From the NCBI GenBank assembly GCA_019054805.1, contig JAHQIY010000004.1:6138001-6202000 (forward strand): 64,000 nucleotides of DNA, in the 5' to 3' direction. The notes under the pieces are model-generated. The model searched no databases. It was not told the origin of the DNA and worked only from the letters and a program-made list of their open reading frames with translations. This document shows, one piece after another, positions 57,901 through 64,000 of the stretch. Origin of the DNA: Brachionus manjavacas (lineage: Eukaryota > Rotifera > Eurotatoria > Ploima > Brachionidae). Each line of letters opens with the position of its first letter. Positions within the stretch are counted from its first letter, which is position 1. The position numbers and the translations under genes were made by a program.

Positions 57901-60869
57901 CTTTTTATATCTAATATTTTATTTTAGAGAAGAAAGTCGAATTTTATCTAATTAATTTATAGCAGCTTTACTTATTGCAAACAGGATCAGAATTAATTTA
58001 TAAGGATCAAAAATTAATTGATAAGTTTATACTTATCAAGTCTGTAATTAATAAAACAACCGCTATCACATACGGTTTTATTAAGGTTTTTGGAAATGTT
58101 AATAGGAGAATTGTACGTTGGGCTCATGTCGAAAGAAAAATTGAAGAGAACATCAAAGGAATTGCTCAAAATCTAAATCAGAAAATTATTAATGATTTTA
58201 GACTCATTCAATCAACTGCTTCAGAGCAAAATTTCAATGCAGCTTTTAGACTTTTGTCATTAAAGTGGACTCAACTTAATCATCAAATTAAATATTAAAT
58301 TGTAGAAATTAACAATCAGTGTTGTCAGTTTAGTAAATGTTCTTGTCAATACTGAAAAAAAAAAATTGTTTGTAAGCATGTAATTGGTATTACGTTCAAT
58401 ATGGAGTTGGTAACTTTCCCAACAATTAATTTTTTAATCGAAAAAAATGCCTCAAAAGGTCGTCGTAAAAAAGCCTGACCAACATTAGAAAGAAATTCAA
58501 TAAGACCTTTAAATCAAGAGCTTTTTTCAATTCCAACAACTTCTAGTCTTCTATCGACTTCTGACATGAATTCGAAAAAGAGGTCGAGTTCGTTCAAAAA
58601 AACTGTTTCAGTTAAATAAGAAAATGAGAAATCAAAATAAAAAACAATTAATTAAATTATTTAGTTGGTTAATTGAAATGTGTATCTTTTTTTTAATTTT
58701 TTTTTTTTTCAATTAAAAAAATGTTTTTGCTCCTAATTTATATAATTATTGCTTCTTTTTTCTTAATAAATAATAATAAATCTGCTCCTCGAAAATATAA
58801 GAACTGCTTCTACAATTTTTATTTTCCATAATTAATATTCATTAGCTTAATTAATAAATTACTTTTACTCTTTCAAAATAATGCTAATTTTTCCTATTTT
58901 TGAAAAATTAATTAAGAATAAATATAAAAATTCACTTACTTGGTTTAGACTGCTTGACATAAAGATGAAGACCAGCAATTATAATAAAAGAGATCAGCGC
59001 AGCCCACCATTTTATCAAAAACATAACTGTAATACATAACAATGCCCCGAATAAGCTTACCCACTTGTTGTAGTATTTGAAAGCGGGCCTCCAACCTGAG
59101 GCTTTGGCCAAAGAGGCGTCAAAACACGAAAAATTGATGAGAGCATATGACATGAGGAAAAAATTTGATATAATCGGAGCTATGGCGTTTAAATCACCAA
59201 TTAGTATAAATACACATGCGATTACAAAAGTAAGAACATAGCCTCTAAAAGGCTCATTGTCTTTTCCTCTTCCAACCGCAAAATATTCTATTTTGGGAAA
59301 AATTTTATCTTCACAAACCGCTTGGAAAACTTTGGGCGCACTGACCAAACTAGCTAGAGCCGAAGATAGGGAGGCTGAGAAAATACCGGCAGTTATAATT
59401 GGAGCCCAAAGTGAAACCATTTGCATTATTTGATAATTGTATAATAGACCATCTTTGCATGTAACATTTTCTTGGTTACAATTTAGAAATGTGTTGTTTT
59501 CTAAATGCTGCACATTTCCGGTAGCTTCCCGAGCAATGGATGCACCACACATCCATGAGAACAACAAATAAACAAGAGATGTTATAACAATTGATAATAA
59601 TGTTCCTTTGGGTATAGCTTTTTGGGGATTTTTTAGATTACCACTGATGTTTGCTCCAGCCAAAATTCCAGTAACAGCAGGAAAAAATACTCCAAATAAA
59701 TGCGCAAAGTCTTCACCATCTCTGTAATCAGGCAAAAAGTTCTCTTTCAGCTGTCCGACGCTGTAACCAACAAATCCTTTTGATTTTTGCTCATCAGTAG
59801 GACTTAAAAGTGTGCCCACAATAAAATCCACAAACGCAATTAATAAAATACCTAATAAAAAGATTTGCACCTTTGCTTCCCAACTCATTCCAACCAAAGC
59901 CAGTATGAATAATATTATAATTGTAATCAAACCTATAAGCCTCACATCATTTACCGGATTAGAGTCTATTTGTAGGTTGTAGTCTCGGAGTAATGCGACC
60001 AGAGTTTCAGCAAAACCAATTGTGTACATGGCGCATCCGACAGCGTTGGCAAATGAAAAAACAATGCCTATAGCTCCGCCGAATTCCGGACCTAGAGACC
60101 TTGAGATTAAATAATATGCTCCACCGCCACGGATTTCACCATTGGTACAAATTGCACTTGTCGACAAAGTTGTTATAACAGTAACCAGTGTGGCCAATAA
60201 AATAATAACACTCATTAGACCCACTCCAGCTTGACCAACTAGCCATGAAACTCTAAGAAATATCATTACACCAAATATGTTCAGAACGCATCTTACTAAA
60301 ACGCCCTTGATCCATCCGAATTTGATGACATCGATTGATTTTTGATTTGATGAGTTTTCTTTGGTCTTAAAGTCGGTACTATCGGCTATATCAAGTCCTT
60401 TTTGAACAGAGTCTGTGTCTGTGGTGCTTAAACGTTGATAGTTTTGTAATTCAAGTAAAGTTGGTCTTGATTTGGCTTCGCCAGTTAAAGACATTAAATT
60501 ACGGTAATTGTCACGATCCGGCACTGTATCATAACCTGGAACAGGCAACTTTGAGTATTCTTAAACCAAATATTAATCGAAATTTTTATATAAAAAAATT
60601 CAATAAAAAATGTCTTAATTGTTTGAAATTACTTTAAAAGAGGTAAAAAAAAAATAAATTTTTTAAATTATCTCATCAGTAACCATACCTGGAAGCTTGG
60701 GTTCATTTTTTTCTACTTTTTCTACTAAATCGGACGAGTTTAACTTGGTAACATTGAATTTTGGCTTAGCTTTAACTCCATCTTGATCCAATTCATTTAA
60801 GGAATGGTAAAAAACTGGTTTATCAAAACCGTTAACAATTTTTTCGTCAGACATTATTTTGTTTTCCAT
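54943..60869 (-). CDS. SLC12A2-like: SLC12 cation-chloride cotransporter (NKCC/NCC-like)
   Basis: Seven exons on the minus strand join in phase to 1074 aa: 60689-60869, 58940-60559, 55570-56590, 55420-55506, 55250-55361, 55129-55196, 54943-55078. The family moves Na+/K+/Cl- across the plasma membrane for volume and ion balance. Seen: KFNVTKL near residue 40, resembling the SPAK/OSR1 docking motif RFxV; RPTLLELQ; then GWIKGVLVRCVLNIFGVMIF opening TM1 and a 12-helix core (GEIRGGGAYYLISRSLGPE). The large cytosolic C-terminal domain has NWGSSTQA, EEHVKNFRP, VLTGAPTTRPALCD, a Ser/Glu-rich insert, GFVDVWWTYDDGGLSVLIPY and the terminal GNQNSVLTYYS. Threonines that kinases phosphorylate in vertebrates are not evident. 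The 2.35-kb intron hosts a MULE/SWIM relic on the opposite strand. Confidence 0.95.
57479..57662. mobile_element. Harbinger-like MITE, short copy
   Basis: The left end CGACATTGTGAAGTTTGG and right end CCAAAATTGACAAAGCC are inverted and match the termini of the element at 30675. It also shares AATCAGCTGATAAATTTTGC and TTTTTTGACTCATAGCAAAA with it. The middle is shortened. It lies in the large SLC12 intron. Confidence 0.55.
57960..58620 (+). pseudogene. MULE-type transposase 3' relic with SWIM zinc finger
   Basis: An open stretch to 58298 includes FGNVNRRIVRWAHVERKIEE, resembling the end of the MULE transposase core (a CW.HV....I block), then helices. After it come CSCQY (about 58336) and, in another frame, CKHVIGI (about 58374): together the CxC..CxH pattern of a SWIM zinc finger, typical downstream of MULE cores. 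A basic, Ser-rich tail ends at 58619. Frame breaks and an early stop show that it is dead. It is nested in the SLC12 intron on the opposite strand. Confidence 0.6.
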
Positions 60870-63800
60870 TTTTCATTTTTTTTGTTCCGAGTAAAAAATC
60901 AAATCTAAAATTTGAAAATTTGAAACACCTTGGCTTTTTTGATTTGAAATTTAAAAAAAAATGCATGAGTTTTAAAAATGACTGTATTTCTAGTGAATAT
61001 TATTTGATGGATCTTTTTATGCGCTCATCAAAATGAGACTTTTTATATTTCTCTCGTCAGACTCTATAAAAATTATTTTAACCAAAGAGTTATGATTAAC
61101 TTTTATTTAGATGCATGAACTATTTTTTTCTATATAAAGTATGATAAACATAGAACCCTAAATTTATCTTCAATTCCATGCTGACCATAATTTAGAAAAA
61201 TTAAAAAAAGATGATTCTATTACAAAATTTTATGTTAATTTAAATTTGTTTTTCTAGTTATTTTTACTCACTTAGACCTGTTAAAGTTTAAAAAATCCAT
61301 GAGTAAATAAGAATTGATTGAGTAATTCCCATTCTTCTTTACTTTTTATGAAAAAAACAAATTTGTTTATCGCTTAGCAATATTTAAAATTTACAATTTA
61401 TTGAAATAATTTAAATTAGACTAATGTAAATAAATAAACAATCAATTAGTTTCACTATTATTTAGAAAAATTCACTGATTTATATTAAAATGAAAAACTA
61501 AAGGAAATAATTTTGAATAAGAATTTATAAAATGCAAAATTAAAAATTAAACTTTAATATTTACAATATTTTCTAAAAAATCTTTGTACAGCTTATTTAA
61601 GAAGAGCATAAAATAAAAATATTATCATTTTAAAAACTGATTTAGGAAAATAATTTCATGCAGTTTTAGACGACTCTGATTCGCATGAGAAATTATTTCT
61701 GGAGAAAATTTTAAGACTGCAGTAGATAAAAATTTAGCATAAAAAATTTGAATATTGCTCATTTTGGTACGAAATATCATTATAAAAATTCTACAAAACC
61801 ATTTTTTTTATTAGGATTCAATTATCTAGCATAATGAAAAATATATTTTATTACAAACATCAAGGTTAAAATTTTAAGAAAATTAGAATTTCAATTCAAA
61901 TTAATTTAATCAATATCTTACACTTAATAATCTATGAAAATAAAATCTTTTTAATTTTGGGGTTCATGTCCAACTAATGATAACATGTTTTTTGAGAAAA
62001 TCTATATTTCTCAAAAAACAAAAGAAAAGATCTTCAATTGATTAAAAATATAATTTAAAAAATTTGAACTAGCCTCTTCAAAGATTCCAACGAAACTGGT
62101 GCACAATTCTGTCGCAATAATTTAAATAATTTTTAATTTTTGCATAAATTAAAAATTCTGATAAAAGAATTTGAGAAATAATATAAAACACAAGCATTAG
62201 TAATTAAAAAAACGTTGAAAAATGGAAACATCTATTATCTTTATTCGACATGGAACTTATGCCTCTCTCAAAAATATTAGGCTAAAAAGCCTTTTTAGCT
62301 AGATTAAAATTGAAGTCTATTTATAAACAAATTGATACAAACTATTCGGTTGAAATTCTTAAAATCCAATTTGTCTGACTTTAAATGAGAATATTTTGTA
62401 AACATTGGTTACCAATATACAACAGAGACGATAATTGCAGCATTTTTGAATAATTTTCTCTTCGCCAATTTTGTAATTTTGCATTAAAAAATTATGAATT
62501 TATTAATTAAAAAAATTATTTCTCGAATAAAAAATTAAATAAATTAATAGTATTTAAATGGCATTTTTCGAAAAAATTAATTGTTTATTATTTTCTTACA
62601 ATTTGGAAAAATATGGGAATTAAAAAAAAATGCTTGTCGAATTCTTTAAAAAGCATTATTTTTTATTAAAAGAATTTTATTGATTTATAGAATAAAATTG
62701 CTTTTTAAAAATTTTTCGCTGATTCATATGATTTTAAGGTAAATAATAAGCATATTGATATTTTTTGATTTACAAAAAAAGCTGAATCCTATTAGAAAAA
62801 AGCTTTAATTTAAAACAATTGCATACTTAAACAATTAAGGATTACTGCATTATATTTATATAAAAGATTTAAACTTATTTTCATTTTATTGATAAAATGT
62901 CATTTACTAAAAAAATCGTCTACTCTACCAATATCATATCAATTTGAAAAAATTGGCAAAATTCTAATCATAAATCTATTTATATGACATTTATAAAACA
63001 ATAGACATAAAATAATCCTATTTGAAAACACTTGTCTACAATTTATCTATTGCTAAAGAGTCTGAGTAAATTTAGTTGAGCAAGCTCAGATTTGTTAGTA
63101 AATAGGTAACATTGTTTAATCCGATTTAATTAGCTTAATTTTTTTAAAACTTTTTATAGATGCGAAAGTCTGATTAGCTAAACTAAGATGTTGATCTGCA
63201 ATTTTTTGAAGCTAAAGACAGTCAATTCTAACTTTTTGTCACCATTTTTGTCAGAAAGTCACAAAATCTTCTCACTGTTTGGCTTTGTGAGTTGATTTTT
63301 GAATTTTTTGTACATAGCCAAGATAACCATTCTCGCACTCATTGTTTGTCAGTATATTGAATTTAAGATCTATATGCATCTGAGCAATAACTTCGTAATT
63401 TAAAGAATCCCATATGGCATCTCCTTTCTCGCACCATTCTTAACGAAGTCAGCTTTAATTCAGCTAGTCGATGAACACTTTCTGAAATATGGATCTCCTT
63501 TTTGGTGTACATTTACAAAATCAAAATATGACTGTCTAATGTATTTTTGGGTTAATTTTAATAATTTGACAGATAGCCTTTAGGAGTTTGAAATTCTTTT
63601 TAGTCTAGTGATTGAATAAACTTATAAATTTTTATTAACAAAAAATATAACTAGATTAAAGCATTCAGCTATCTGATTATCAATTTTTAAAGTCTAGTTA
63701 TTTTGAAAAATTAACTTTGATTATAAATACAAATTTCTAATATATCCAAATTATGATAGTTTTATAGATTTTTGCAAAATATTGTTTCTAATCTTAATCT

Positions 63801-64000
63801 TTTACTTCTAATGAATCATGCACATATTGAATGAAATTAATGTTTTTTTATAGAAACTCTTCTGATGATTTGGCCAACGCAAATTAACATGAAAATATTA
63901 TGAAAAAAATCGATTCAATTCGAATACTTATTTAATGCCTCATAAAAAGAATTTTTATTTTTTTTCAGTAGGTTAGAAATTCAAATTTTAAAGTAAACGA
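60870..64000. other. 3.1 kb of AT-rich DNA without recognisable features
   Basis: The first few hundred bases should hold the SLC12 promoter and 5' UTR. Beyond that I found no open frame with family resemblance, no terminal repeats and no RNA genes on either strand. Confidence 0.45.

Noticed and set aside
1-64000. CRISPR array, operon or bacterial insertion sequence
   Set aside because: No spaced direct repeats, no polycistronic gene packing and spliced genes throughout: the window is animal nuclear DNA.

Overview
The window is AT-rich, gene-sparse animal nuclear DNA. Genes carry many short introns (about 45-60 bases, GT..AG) beside a few very long, repeat-filled ones. The gene set is purely metazoan: Golgi SNARE, DHFR, MEMO1, OCA2-type permease, KIF26-type kinesin, white-type ABCG transporter, Nan/OCR-type TRPV channels and a cation-chloride cotransporter. 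Base composition, compact introns and the mix of hAT, mariner, piggyBac, MULE and CR1/Jockey relics fit a small aquatic invertebrate. A monogonont rotifer is my best guess, but it is inference only.

Layout. 1-5.3 kb is repeat territory: a hAT MITE with a perfect 8-bp target duplication, a tRNA-derived SINE with a 12-bp duplication, a THAP-like scrap and a decayed LINE. 5.7-8.5 kb is a tight cluster of three genes: BET1L (+), DHFR (-) and MEMO1 (+); DHFR and MEMO1 are divergent across 145 bases. 9.1-14.4 kb is a mariner relic cut by a ~4.9 kb hAT element with a broken transposase; a tRNA-like SINE and a GC-richer block full of short perfect hairpins lie inside it. 14.9-20.4 kb is the OCA2-like gene (three exons, one of 26 bases). 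21.0-36.0 kb is a KIF26-like kinesin with introns of 6.7 and 5.3 kb. 37.5-40.6 kb is a 14-exon white-type ABCG transporter on the minus strand. 42.2-46.8 kb and 47.1-52.4 kb are two tandem TRPV genes, the first decayed, the second open throughout (733 aa). 53.4-54.6 kb holds a pair of 173-bp direct repeats around a fold-back element. 54.9-60.9 kb is a complete SLC12 cotransporter on the minus strand with a MULE/SWIM transposase relic in its large intron, on the opposite strand. 60.9-64 kb shows nothing recognisable.

The host genes are housekeeping, transport or sensory functions and do not form one pathway. OCA2 and white-type ABCG both act in pigment-granule or lysosome-related organelles in other animals, but their proximity may be chance. 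The most interesting items are the KIF26-like motor whose nucleotide-binding motifs all look lost, the TRPV pair in which one copy has decayed and the other has gained a repeat-filled intron inside an ancestral exon, the SLC12 N-terminus lacking the usual regulatory threonines, and the hairpin-rich block at 10.14-10.70 kb. Exon structures were worked out by hand from splice sites, reading phase and remembered family sequences; no alignment was run.
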